From contig CAWEGR010000004.1 in assembly GCA_963808775.1 (NCBI GenBank), forward strand, positions 659,779 through 723,778: a stretch of 64,000 nt of DNA. The letters are read 5' to 3'. Positions 7,625-16,262 of this stretch are shown piece after piece (within the stretch, counting starts at the first letter, position 1; each line of letters begins with the position of its first letter). Source of the stretch: JACVRW01 sp963808775 (GTDB lineage Bacteria > Actinomycetota > Thermoleophilia > Solirubrobacterales > Thermoleophilaceae). The notes under the pieces are model-generated. The model was not told where the DNA came from and did not search any database. It saw only the letters and a list, made by a program, of their open reading frames with translations. A program made the translations under genes and the position numbers.

Positions 7625-9382
7625 GGAAGCTCCACGCGGACCCGGTGGGCGTGCGGTCGAGCGAGCCGCCCAGCGCGCCCACCCGGTCGGCAAGGTGGAT
7701 CGAGGGCGACGTGCGGGGTTCGCCGTCGTCGTCGGCGTCGATGGCGAGGCGGTTGTCCCGTGGCTGCACGCGCACGGCGAGGAACGACGCGCCTCGCCTG
7801 GCGGCGTCCTCGATCGTCTCGCGACGACCGCGTAGGCCGTCGTCTCCACAGCCGGCGGATACCGGCGGGGCTCCATGTCGCCGAGCTCGACCGGCAGCGG
7901 CGCCTCGTCGGCCAGCGTCGCGAGCGCAGGGCCGAGCCCGGCCTCGGTCAGGATGGCCGGATATATGCCGTGGGCGAGGTCGCGCAATTCCTGCAGGGCC
8001 ACGGCGGTCTCACGCGTCGCGGCGTCGAGGGTGGCCGTCCTGGCTTCATCGTGACGCCCCCTGGCCTCGCCGAGCGCGAGCCGCAGGTCATATGACAGCG
8101 CCAACAGCTGCTGCTGCGCGCCGTCGTGCAGGTTGCGCTCCAGCCGGCGCCTGGCGGTGTCGCCCGTCTCGACGATCCGGGCTCGCGAGGCCTTCAGCTC
8201 CGCCAGCTGGGCAAGCGCCTCGGCGCGGAGCGCCTCGTTCTCGACGGCGAGCCGCGCTGAAGCCCCGAGCTCGCGCTCGAGCACGGGCTCGTCCACGAGC
8301 GCGGAGTCGTGCACGACGAGCGCGCGCGTTCGTCCCCCGCGGGTGATGCGGGCCACGGCCCGCCCGTCCACCGCCAGGGCCACCCGCCGACCATCTGCGT
8401 CGATCAGGCCCTCGGGGCCGCCGTGCGGATACAGGACCTCGAGGTCCGGGTCGCCGAGCGCCGCCACGAGTGCCTCGCGGAGCCCGCCGGGAGCCGGTGC
8501 CTCCCCGAGCTCGCTCGCCAGGCGCGCCACGCGCGACCGGGTGCGCGTCACCGACAGGGCGCACCAGGCGATGCCCATCGCGAGGGCGACGAGGGAAACG
8601 GCGCGGGCGATGAAGACGGCGGCGAAGACGCCTCGGTTCGGATCTTCCAGCGGGTTGTCAAGCAGGACGACGACGTATGCGGCCTCCGCGGCACCCACCA
8701 GTATCGCCGGTCCGAGCAACGGGACCACCGCCCGGCGGGCGGCCCGCGAGGCGGTGACGAGCCGACGCGACGCGGCCACGATGAGCACCGTTGCGATGGC
8801 CAGCGCCGACCAGAGCCAGGCGTCCCCCAGCGTGCTCGCGAGTCCAGGGTCGGCGTGAACCAGGAAGCTGTTGTCACCGCAGTTGCGCCAGCAGTAGAGG
8901 TCCAGCAGCGGATCGCGGAAGAGAGCAAGGCCCACGCTCGCGGCGGCGGCGACCCCGTACGCCGCAACGATCACACCGCGTTCGCGACGCGAGCGCGCAC
9001 GACCGCCGGGAAAGGCGAGGGCGAGGTGGAGGACCAACGGAAGCAGGAACGGGGCGAGCGCCATGCCGACGGTCCGAAGGAGCGCCGAGGTGCCCTCGGC
9101 TCCCTCCCAGTCGGCGCCGAACCAGGCCGCTCCCGCGAGGAGCGCGAGCATCCCGAGACGGCGCATCCGCGGCTGGGTGCAGGCGAGCAGGCCGGCCGCG
9201 AGCAGCCCGAAGCCGGCCGCCGCGTCGACGGCCCTCGCGGCGGCGGAGGCCGCCGCGTAGGTCGTGGTCGTGTCGCCACCGGAGTCGACCGTGAGGACGG
9301 CAGCGACGCCCCACGCAAGGCACAGTGTGCCGGCGACGACCATGGCCAGGCGAGCTCCGGTGGCGAGGCGCGCGTCCGCCAT
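7615..9382 (-). CDS. Membrane sensor histidine kinase with intact His box but degenerate ATP-binding domain (two apparent frameshifts)
   Basis: About 589 aa after correcting two apparent one-base deletions, near 7822 and 7643. The N-terminal half has about eight hydrophobic segments. A small sensory region follows, and then a HisKA_3 dimerisation domain with Arg-Arg-Arg-Leu-Glu-Arg-Asn-Leu-His-Asp-Gly (phosphoacceptor His419). The ATPase domain keeps the Asp-Asp-Asp-Gly segment. However, the N box reads Ala-Glu-Thr-Ile-Glu-Asp-Ala-Ala (Asn replaced by Asp), and the Gly-x-Gly-Leu box is replaced by Ser-Pro-Ser-Ile-His-Leu. It may therefore be phosphorylated but bind ATP poorly. The restored C-terminus Arg-Val-Glu-Leu-Pro-Cys-Gly plus stop at 7615 is typical of the family and supports the frame correction. 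Confidence 0.82.
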
Positions 9383-9511
9383 CGGCCGATTCTCGCACCG
9401 GGCACTGTTGCCAGCCACAGTGTCGAGAGAGAGAATTGTGTGGCTCGCCGCGATGTGCCGAGCAGCGAGCGACCGTACGGTGCTCTCGTGTCCGCGAGAG
9501 GAGTGAGAGCT

Positions 9512-11009
9512 ATGAGGCTGACGAGCATCCGGGTTCTGGCCCCCGTCCTGGTGATGGCGCTCGCCGGCGTATCCGCGGCGGGCTGCAACATCGACGGCGA
9601 AAGCGGGGATGCGGACAAGGCCGGCGGCTCCGACGCCCCGTCCGTCCTTCGCCTCGCCGTCGCGGATGATGCCGATCAACCGGACGCGCGCTTCGCGCGC
9701 GACTTCGCCGCCCGGGTCTCGCGGCTCTCGGATGGAGCCCTGCGGGTGCGCATCGTGTGGGACGCCGCCGGGCAGGACAGCCCCGACTACGAGCGGCGCA
9801 TCGCCGAGCTCGTGCGCGGCGGCCGCTTCGAGCTGGGCTGGATGGGGGCTCGCGCCTGGGACCGGATGGGAGTCACGGGCTTCCAGGCACTCCAGGCGCC
9901 TTTCCTCGTGACCGACTACGAGCTGCTCGGCGGGATCGTCACCGGCCCGGTCGGGTCGCGGATGCTCGCCGGGCTCGACCACCACGGCTTCGTGGGGCTC
10001 GCACTCGTGCCGGAACGGATCCGCTACATCTTCGGAGTCCGCCGACCGCTCGCGTCGCCAGACGACTTCGCCGGCGCGCGTGTGCGCGTGCGTCCCTCGC
10101 GTGCGACGGACGCGCTGATCCGGGCACTCGGGGCGACGCCGCTCCACATCAGCGGCGACGCCGTCGCGGATGCCGTCGCCAGTGGGGAGATCGACGGCGC
10201 CGAGGCCTCGCTTGGCACGAACTCGGCGGATGAGGGCGAGACCGTCCTAACAGAGAATCTCCCGCTCTTCCCCAAGACGCTGACCCTGTTCGCCGGCGGC
10301 GAGGCCTTCGAGCGGCTCGACGCCGATCAGCGCGGTGTGCTCCGAGCGGCGGCGCGAGAGACTTCGGCATACGCCGCCGCGCACCCGCCCTCGGAGAGGG
10401 AGCTCATGGGTGAGTTCTGCGTGAGTGGTCCTCCCGTAAGGGCTGTGGCGGCGAGCCCCGAGCAGCTCGCCGCGTTGCGGCGCGCGACCCGGCCCGTGTA
10501 CGCGGCCATGCGGCGCGATCCGGAAACCAGGCGGAGCATCGCGGGCATCCGCGCTCTCAAGGCCGCTCAGCCGGCGGTGAGGGTGGTGCAGGCGCCGCCG
10601 GCCTGCTCCCAGGAGCGCCCGTCGATCGGCGGCCGCGAGCTGCCCGCCTCGAGCCTCAACGGCACGTACCACTGGCGCGTCACGAGCGCCGGCGCACGCG
10701 AGGCCGCACGCCTGACCGGTGGGTCGGTCCACCCTCAGGACATCGGTGCGATCGGCAAGATGACGCTCCGCGACGGCGGGATGGGTGATGGGTGATACCG
10801 ACCCCGAGCACTACTCCGGGACATACGAGATCAAGGGCCGGCACCTCGTCTTCGACTGGTCCGGCTCAACCCTCGCGTTCCGCGTCGAACGGCTTGCCGA
10901 CGGCGCCCTGGACCTCACCCCCATTCCTCCGATGGACCCCGGCGACGCCGTGGTGTGGTCCGGCGGCGACTGGCGACGCGTGGGCCCGCCCGTGCGTGAG
11001 ATCCCCTGA
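9512..11009 (+). CDS. Orphan TRAP-type (DctP) solute-binding lipoprotein with an extra C-terminal domain (one apparent frameshift)
   Basis: About 498 aa after removing one apparent extra base near 10776. GAGGAG precedes the ATG. Lipobox Val-Ser-Ala-Ala-Gly-Cys marks a lipoprotein. Residues about 45-345 resemble DctP/TRAP substrate-binding proteins, with Phe-Gly-Val-Arg-Arg-Pro-Leu near the middle, the Ala-Arg-Val-Arg-Val-Arg-Pro-Ser strand whose Arg binds carboxylates, and Gly-Glu-Ile-Asp-Gly-Ala-Glu. The last 110 residues (from Leu-Asn-Gly-Thr-Tyr-His-Trp) look like a small beta-rich domain not part of DctP. No TRAP membrane subunits are nearby; instead it lies between two sensor kinases, so a sensory role is plausible. 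It is transcribed divergently from the first kinase across a 129-bp gap. Confidence 0.82.
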
Positions 11010-11016
11010 CCGGGCG

Positions 11017-12627
11017 TCAGCCCGCCACTCGGTTGAGCGGCAGGGAGGCGACCACGCGCGTCCCGCGCCCGGCCGGGCTCTCGATCGCGAACGCGCCGCC
11101 GAGGGCCTCGACCCGGTCCGCCAGCCCGCGCAGGCCGCTGCCCCGAGACGGATCGGCGCCCCCGACGCCGTCGTCGTCGATGACCACCTCGACTCGGTCC
11201 CCGCTCCTCCGCGCCGAGATCCTCGCGCGTGAGGCGCGGGACGACTTGATCACGTTGGCGAGCGCCTCCGAGCACACGAAGTAGGCACGCGGTTTCGATC
11301 TCGTCCGGCGGTCGCACGTCCTCGACGCGCAGCTCGACCGGTATCGGACTGCGGGCCGCAAGCGTCGCCAACGTGGGCCGCAGACCGCCTGCCTCGAGAC
11401 CGCGTGGATGCAGGCCGCGGGCGAGGTCGCGCAGGTCGTCGAGCGTGCGGGCGAGCCGCTCCTCGGCGAGGCCAATGCGCTCGTCTCCCGCGCGTCGCCG
11501 CGCGCCGATCGCAGCGTCTCCGCCAGCTCGGTGAGTCGCCGCTCGACCGTCCCGCGGAGCCGCAGCTCGAGCCTTCGGCGCTCCTCGTCGCCGGCGTGGA
11601 CGAGCCGCCGGCGAGAGGCAGCAATCTCCTCGAGCTGAACGTGCACCTCCGCCTGGAGCTGCGCGTTCGACGCCGCCAGTCGCGCCGCCCGGGCGAGCGC
11701 GTCAGCGAGCCCAGGGTCGTCGAGCACGGCCGGGTCGTGCACCAGCAGCGCGATCGGCTCGCCATCACGCTCGACGGGCGTGATCGCGCGCTGAGCGTCC
11801 TCCGCCGGCACCGCGAGCGGGCGCCCTGCGGCGTCCACGTAGCCCTCGCCGATCCAGAATCCGACCTCGAGCGTCGGGTCGCCGAGCGCAGCCGCAAGCG
11901 CATCGCGCAGGGTTCCCGATCGGGTCGCGTCGAGGTCGACGACGAGATCGGTGATCTCCGCTCGCAACCACGGCTCGCTGATGAGTCCGGCGAGCAGAAC
12001 CAGGGCAAGACCGGAGAGCGCGGCCTCGTAGACGAGCAGCGTCGCATCGGTGACCTCCTGCGTTGGGAACGCCAGACGGGCGAGAGCGGTGCCTGCGAAG
12101 ACGAGGAGGAGAAAGCCGGTCGCTTGAAGGGCTGCGAGCCGCCTCCGGCGCGCGCGGCCTATCGCCCGGATGTATCCGCGGCCGGCGACTGCGCCCATGG
12201 CCACGGACAGGACGACAGCGACGGCCTCGCTTCCCCAGACGGCTGGAAAGACAGCCGCCACATATCCGCCCGCCACGGCGGCGCGGTCGGTGGCGCTCGC
12301 GGTTCGCCCACGCGGATAGGTGAGCACCAGGTGGACGAGCGGCCCGCGATGCAGGTATAGCGCCTGCTCGCTCAGCCAGTCCAGCGCCGTGATGTCGGTC
12401 GTGGCGAAGTTCGGGAGGAACCACGCGAACCCGGCGGCTGCCATCAGCGCGCCGCTGCGGCTGGCCGCGCGGCGAGACCAGGCGATCAGACCGCAGGCGA
12501 TCAGGGTCCAGCCGGCGAGGAGGTCGGGCAGCCACTGACGCGTCTCGCTCCAGTCGAACGCGGCCGTCTCGGCGGCGAGCCCGAGCGCCGCGGCGGCCGG
12601 AATGAGGAGCAGGGGAAGCGCCCGCAC
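11017..12627 (-). CDS. Membrane sensor kinase-like protein lacking the phosphoacceptor His (two compensating apparent frameshifts)
   Basis: About 536 aa. Several transmembrane segments in the first 220 residues, a linker, then a HisKA_3-like helical region in which the expected Leu-His-Asp-Gly is Leu-Arg-Gly-Thr (Arg358). The ATPase domain looks intact: N box Glu-Ala-Leu-Ala-Asn-Val-Ile-Lys, Asp-Asp-Asp-Gly-Val-Gly-Gly-Ala, and Gly-Ser-Gly-Leu-Arg-Gly-Leu-Ala-Asp-Arg. A -1 shift near 11490 and a +1 shift near 11286 must be corrected to restore the helical region between. The GTG at 12627 lies four bases beyond the stop of the receiver-domain gene. It may phosphorylate another protein in trans, or act as a pseudokinase. 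Confidence 0.8.
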   Translation of the reverse strand: MRALPLLLIPAAAALGLAAETAAFDWSETRQWLPDLLAGWTLIACGLIAWSRRAASRSGALMAAAGFAWFLPNFATTDITALDWLSEQALYLHRGPLVHLVLTYPRGRTASATDRAAVAGGYVAAVFPAVWGSEAVAVVLSVAMGAVAGRGYIRAIGRARRRRLAALQATGFLLLVFAGTALARLAFPTQEVTDATLLVYEAALSGLALVLLAGLISEPWLRAEITDLVVDLDATRSGTLRDALAAALGDPTLEVGFWIGEGYVDAAGRPLAVPAEDAQRAITPVERDGEPIALLVHDPAVLDDPGLADALARAARLAASNAQLQAEVHVQLEEIAASRRRLVHAGDEERRRLELRLRGTVERRLTELAETLRSARGDARETSALASPRSGSPARSTTCATSPAACIHAVSRQAVCGPRWRRLRPAVRYRSSCASRTCDRRTRSKPRAYFVCSEALANVIKSSRASRARISARRSGDRVEVVIDDDGVGGADPSRGSGLRGLADRVEALGGAFAIESPAGRGTRVVASLPLNRVAG

Positions 12628-12631
12628 GAAC

Positions 12632-13009
12632 TCAGCCGACGAGCGCCGTGAGCGTGCGGGCCGAAAGCTCACGCTTGGTGATGAACCCGAGCGCGTGAGC
12701 GCCGGACAGCCGTGCCCCGTAGGCGGCGGATTCGCGGCTCGAGATCAGCACGACCCGCGGAGCATCGGGCAGTGCGCTCAAGCGCTCCGCCACGGCGAAG
12801 CCGTCGAGATCGGGCAGTTGAACGTCGAGGAGCACCACGTGAGGCCGGAGACGCTCGGCCTTGGCGAGCGCCTCACGGCCGTCGGTGGCCTGACCCACCA
12901 CCGAGAAGCCCTCGGCTTCGAGCAGCGCGGACGCGGAGTCCCGGAACGCCTCATGGTCGTCGACGATCAGGACCGTCGGCCGCATCGCATCGATCGTCTC
13001 AGACGTCAC
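12632..13009 (-). CDS. Single-domain response regulator (receiver only)
   Basis: A 125-residue receiver domain with no output domain. Conserved residues are all present: Val-Asp-Asp-His near residue 17, phosphoacceptor Asp in Leu-Leu-Asp-Val-Gln-Leu-Pro-Asp, Ser in Ile-Ser-Ser, and Lys in Ile-Thr-Lys-Arg. Starts are possible at GTG 13009 or ATG 12985. It is immediately upstream of the His-lacking kinase and probably co-transcribed with it. As a stand-alone receiver it could act as a phosphate shuttle or sink in a relay. Confidence 0.9.
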   Translation of the reverse strand: MTSETIDAMRPTVLIVDDHEAFRDSASALLEAEGFSVVGQATDGREALAKAERLRPHVVLLDVQLPDLDGFAVAERLSALPDAPRVVLISSRESAAYGARLSGAHALGFITKRELSARTLTALVG

Positions 13010-13126
13010 TGCTCAGCGCATTGGTGCTGGCCGCAATACCTCCGTGCCGAAGATCCGTGCGAACACGGAGCGAAGACTCGGGTGAGCCACGTATCGGGCG
13101 CAGGATGCCGCCCGTACGGTCGATCC

Positions 13127-14263
13127 ATGACTCCCACGAACCTGACCGCACTCCTGTCGGCCGCCCTGTTCCTCGTGATGGGGACCGCTGTCACGGCGGC
13201 GTCCTCCTCCGAACGCACGGTGAATTGCGGCGACACCATCACGAGCGACACCACGCTCGACCGGGATCTCCGCAATTGTCCGAACAACGGGATCGTGATC
13301 GGCGCCGACGGCGTCACACTCGACCTGAACGGGCACACGATCGATGGCGACGGACGGCCCTTCGAGGAGTGCGGCAGGCGCGAGCCGTGCGACGTGGGAG
13401 TGTTCAACGACGGCCACGACGATGTGACGGTGCGAGGGGGATCCACGCGCGGGTTCGGCGTCGGGATTCTCATCGGCGGCGCGCGCGCCAACCGCATCCT
13501 GAGCGTCCTCTCCACGAGGAACGTGTTCTTCGGCTTCGTGATCGCCGACTCGTCACGCAGCGTGATCCGAGGCAGCGCGGGCAACGGGAATCCGGTGCCG
13601 GAGGGAGACGGGCTGGGTGTGTTCGCCTCGCACCACCTGCGGATCGTCGGCAACGAGTTCCGGCGCAACGCCCTCGGCATGCACATCGAGGATTCGACCG
13701 ACATCCTGGTCAGGCGGAACAGGATGACGGGGAACAGCGACTTCGGCCTCCTCATGGAGGCAGACCGAAACGTCGTGCATGGCAACCGGACCGCGCGCAA
13801 CGGATCCGGCATCGGGGTTGGCCACGGGAGCCGCAACGTGATCGCGGCGAACCGCTCCGTGCGAGACGGCGAGGGAATCTGGGTCGAGAGGGGACGAGGC
13901 AACGTGTTCGTGCGCAACGTCGTCATCGGCCCGCGCTACTCGGGCATCCGGCTAGGCGTCGTCAAGCCGTCGATCGGCAGCGTTGGCACGCTCGTCCGCG
14001 GCAACGTGGTCAGGGCGGCCGGCCGCCACGGGTTCGAGGTCAACCCGCGCGACCGTCACAGCCGGCTGATCGGCAACACGGCGCGAGGCGCGCGTCGCGA
14101 CGGCTTCCACATTGCGAGCCGCTCCGCGCGGCTGACAGGCAACCGCGCCTTCCGCAACGCCGACCTCGGTTTCGAAGCGGTGCCGGGCGTGATCGATGCC
14201 GGCGGCAACCGCGCCCGCCACAACGGCGATGCCCGTCAGTGCACGGTGGTCTGGTGCTGGTAG
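13127..14263 (+). CDS. Secreted right-handed parallel beta-helix protein
   Basis: Protein of 378 aa with a cleavable signal peptide (about 1-25). An N-terminal cap contains Cys-Gly-Asp-Thr-Ile and Leu-Asp-Leu-Asn-Gly-His-Thr-Ile-Asp-Gly. It is followed by about ten PbH1-like repeats of roughly 22 residues rich in Asn-x-Ile/Val and Gly-x-Gly (for example Asn-Arg-Met-Thr-Gly-Asn-Ser-Asp-Phe-Gly). This is the NosD/pectate-lyase-like coil architecture. Catalytic residues are not identifiable, so substrate is unknown; polysaccharide binding or cleavage at the cell surface is the usual guess. It is divergent from the receiver gene across a 117-bp gap. Confidence 0.82.
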   Translation: MTPTNLTALLSAALFLVMGTAVTAASSSERTVNCGDTITSDTTLDRDLRNCPNNGIVIGADGVTLDLNGHTIDGDGRPFEECGRREPCDVGVFNDGHDDVTVRGGSTRGFGVGILIGGARANRILSVLSTRNVFFGFVIADSSRSVIRGSAGNGNPVPEGDGLGVFASHHLRIVGNEFRRNALGMHIEDSTDILVRRNRMTGNSDFGLLMEADRNVVHGNRTARNGSGIGVGHGSRNVIAANRSVRDGEGIWVERGRGNVFVRNVVIGPRYSGIRLGVVKPSIGSVGTLVRGNVVRAAGRHGFEVNPRDRHSRLIGNTARGARRDGFHIASRSARLTGNRAFRNADLGFEAVPGVIDAGGNRARHNGDARQCTVVWCW

Positions 14264-14649
14264 CTCCGCGGCGTTCAGCCGCCGAGCGGCGCGAAGTCGA
14301 CCACGGCGCCGCCCTGGAGACCGGTGGCCGGGCCAGCCGATGCCGTTCAGCAATACTCGACGGTCGGCCGGGCGTCGATGTTGACTCCCACGGGCAGTTC
14401 GATCGCAAGGCCGCCGTGCCACTCCCCCGACGAGGTCGACGTCGAGCGAGATGTCGCGAATCGGCAGCGAGCCGAGCTAGCCGGCCAGCAGGTCGAGATG
14501 GAAGGCGCCGCGGCGAGCCCCTCCTGGTTCGACGCCCGCAGGAACACCATCGCGGACCCGTAGCTCGCGATCGGCTCGGGGGCCGAGACCTGCACGATCA
14601 GCTCCGAGCGGCCGCCCTCGATCACGGCAGCGCCGACGATCGAGGCGAC
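14264..14649. other. Non-coding or decayed stretch between the beta-helix gene and map
   Basis: About 390 bases with no convincing gene. A minus-strand open frame (14347-14625, 92 codons) begins with a plausible beta-strand-like sequence but ends in low-complexity, Ser/Arg-rich text, and frames shift around it, so it may be a decayed or error-ridden remnant. I looked for infA here because it normally follows map, and found no IF-1-like sequence. Confidence 0.4.
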
Positions 14650-15591
14650 CTACAGCGGACCGATCGCGCCGAGCCCCGGCACCGAGCGCCCGCCGCGACG
14701 AACGTCTACTCCCGACGACGCGGGAACTTCAGGTCGACGACCGTCTTCGCGAGATTGAGGTGGCAAAGCGGCGAGAGGAAGACCCTCCGCACGGCGCCAC
14801 CCTAACCTAGCAGCCGCGGGCGCCAGGCTCTCCGGCACGAGCTCGTGCCAGGGGGTGAGGATGCGCGGGCCGTCGGCGGTGACCGCGACCGTGTGCTCGA
14901 AGTGGGCGGCGAGCGAGCCGTCCTGCGAGTAGACAGCCCAGTGGTCAGAGCCCATCCGGACCTCGTGGTGGCCCACGTTGACCATCGGCTCGACGGCGAG
15001 CACCATGCCCTCCTCGAGCTCGGGCCCGCTGCCGGGCTCGCCGTAGTTCGGGATCTGCGGGTCCTCGTGCATGTCGCGGCCGATCCCGTGGCCGACGAGC
15101 GAGCGGATCACCGAGAATCCCTCTGCCTCGACCCGCGCCTGCACCGCGTGCGAGACGTCGCCGAGCCTGTTGCCGGGGCGGCACTGCTCGACGGCGTCGA
15201 ACAGGGAGTCCCGCGTGACCGACAGCAGCTTGCTCGCGATCGGGGTCACGTTCCCGATCGGGTGCGTCATCGCGCCGTCGGCGACCCAGCCGTCGAGGAT
15301 CACGCCGATGTCGACCGAGAGGATGTCGCCGCGCTTCAGCTCGTAGCTGCCCGGGATGCCGTGCACGACCATCGAGTTCGGCGACAGGCACGTCGAGCCG
15401 GGGAAGCCGCGATAGCCCTTGAAGGCGGGCTCGGCGTCCTGCGAGCGAATGAAGCGCTCGGCGGCCTCGTCGAGCTCGGCGGTCGTGACGCCGGGACGCG
15501 CCTTCTTGCGCAGCAGCTCGTGGCAGCGGGCGAGGATGCGCCCCGCTGCCGCGATGCGGTCGATCTCCTCGGGTGACTTGCGGATGATCAC
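14650..15591 (-). CDS. map: Methionine aminopeptidase type I, with doubtful C-terminal extension
   Basis: Removes the initiator Met from nascent proteins. The catalytic domain (about residues 1-255) is complete, with metal ligands in Leu-Ser-Val-Asp-Ile-Gly-Val, Asp-Gly-Ala-Met-Thr-His, Gly-His-Gly-Ile-Gly-Arg-Asp-Met-His and Val-Glu-Pro-Met. The GTG start at 15591 overlaps the adk stop as GTGA. As read the protein is 313 aa, but the last 55 residues are low-complexity and unlike the family. A one-base slip near 14815 would end it at a TAG at 14808, giving the normal length of about 260 aa. Confidence 0.93.
   Translation of the reverse strand: MIIRKSPEEIDRIAAAGRILARCHELLRKKARPGVTTAELDEAAERFIRSQDAEPAFKGYRGFPGSTCLSPNSMVVHGIPGSYELKRGDILSVDIGVILDGWVADGAMTHPIGNVTPIASKLLSVTRDSLFDAVEQCRPGNRLGDVSHAVQARVEAEGFSVIRSLVGHGIGRDMHEDPQIPNYGEPGSGPELEEGMVLAVEPMVNVGHHEVRMGSDHWAVYSQDGSLAAHFEHTVAVTADGPRILTPWHELVPESLAPAAARLGWRRAEGLPLAALPPQSREDGRRPEVPASSGVDVRRGGRSVPGLGAIGPL
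14706..14792 (-). CDS. Possible 28-residue small ORF after map
   Basis: GTG at 14792 preceded by AGGGTGG, ending at a TAG at 14706. It encodes a short peptide with a hydrophobic start and an Arg-rich end. It overlaps the doubtful tail of map in another frame. It is not recognised; listed only because it has a good ribosome-binding site and map probably ends just before it. Confidence 0.2.
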   Translation of the reverse strand: MRRVFLSPLCHLNLAKTVVDLKFPRRRE

Positions 15592-16262
15592 AGCTCCGCC
15601 TCGAGCCGTAGTGTCGCAAGCGTGGCGCGGATGTGGTCGTGAACCTCGTCCGGCGTGCGCGTGCCGTCGAAGCGGCGCAGCAGTCCGCGCTCCTCATACC
15701 AGTCGATCAGCGGGGCGGTCTGGTCGTGGTAGACGGCGAGCCGCTTGGCGATCACCTCGGGGCGGTCGTCGTCGCGCTGGACGAGGCGCGAGCCGTCCTG
15801 GTCGCAGACGCCCTCGTTCTTCGGCGGGTCGAAGTCCACGTGGTAGACGTGCCCGTTCTTCACGCACGTGCGCCGGCCGGACAGGCGCTTGATCACGGCC
15901 TCGTCGGGAGCGTCGATCAGGAGGACGCAGGTGAGCGAGCGCCCGCGCGTGTCGAGCGCCCCCTCGAGCATCTCGGCCTGGCCGATCGTGCGCGGGAACC
16001 CGTCGAGCAGGAAGCCGTCGTCGGCCTCGCCCGAGTCGAGCCGCTCCGCAATCACGTTGCAGATGAGCTCGTCCGGCACGAGCTCGCCGCGATCCATGTA
16101 GTCCTTCGCCTCGCGCCCGAGCTGCGTGCCCTTCTCGACCGCCTCGCGGAGGATGTTGCCGGTCGCGTAATAGGGAAGGCGGAAGTCCTCGCGGAGCCCC
16201 TCGGCCTGGGTGCCCTTGCCCGCGCCGGGCGGGCCGAGCAGGACCAGGTTGAGCTCGCTCAT
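15588..16262 (-). CDS. adk: Adenylate kinase
   Basis: Interconverts ATP + AMP and 2 ADP. 224 aa with the P-loop Gly-Pro-Pro-Gly-Ala-Gly-Lys-Gly-Thr near residue 10, the AMP-binding Gly-Phe-Pro-Arg-Thr, and a long-form LID domain with Gln-Arg-Asp-Asp-Asp. In the LID only two of the four zinc-site cysteines remain (Arg-Arg-Thr-Cys and Gly-Val-Cys-Asp-Gln-Asp), so the structural zinc site is probably altered or lost. It overlaps secY by four bases and map by three, the usual secY-adk-map arrangement. Confidence 0.96.
   Translation of the reverse strand: MSELNLVLLGPPGAGKGTQAEGLREDFRLPYYATGNILREAVEKGTQLGREAKDYMDRGELVPDELICNVIAERLDSGEADDGFLLDGFPRTIGQAEMLEGALDTRGRSLTCVLLIDAPDEAVIKRLSGRRTCVKNGHVYHVDFDPPKNEGVCDQDGSRLVQRDDDRPEVIAKRLAVYHDQTAPLIDWYEERGLLRRFDGTRTPDEVHDHIRATLATLRLEAEL

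Noticed and set aside
8309..9511. N-terminal 400 residues of the long plus-strand frame ahead of the binding protein
   Set aside because: They are the antisense of kinase 1; the lipoprotein signal peptide and ribosome-binding site place the start at 9512.
6962..10147. A single 1061-codon minus-strand frame suggesting a kinase-regulator fusion
   Set aside because: The link arises from two apparent one-base deletions in the kinase. Correction gives a stop at 7615 overlapping the regulator start by ten bases, the normal two-gene arrangement.
7615..12627. Calling both sensor kinases pseudogenes because of their frameshifts
   Set aside because: Corrected frames give family-typical ends and overlaps, and equal indels occur in essential genes nearby, so the shifts are more likely technical. 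The active-site changes are not at indel positions and are treated separately.
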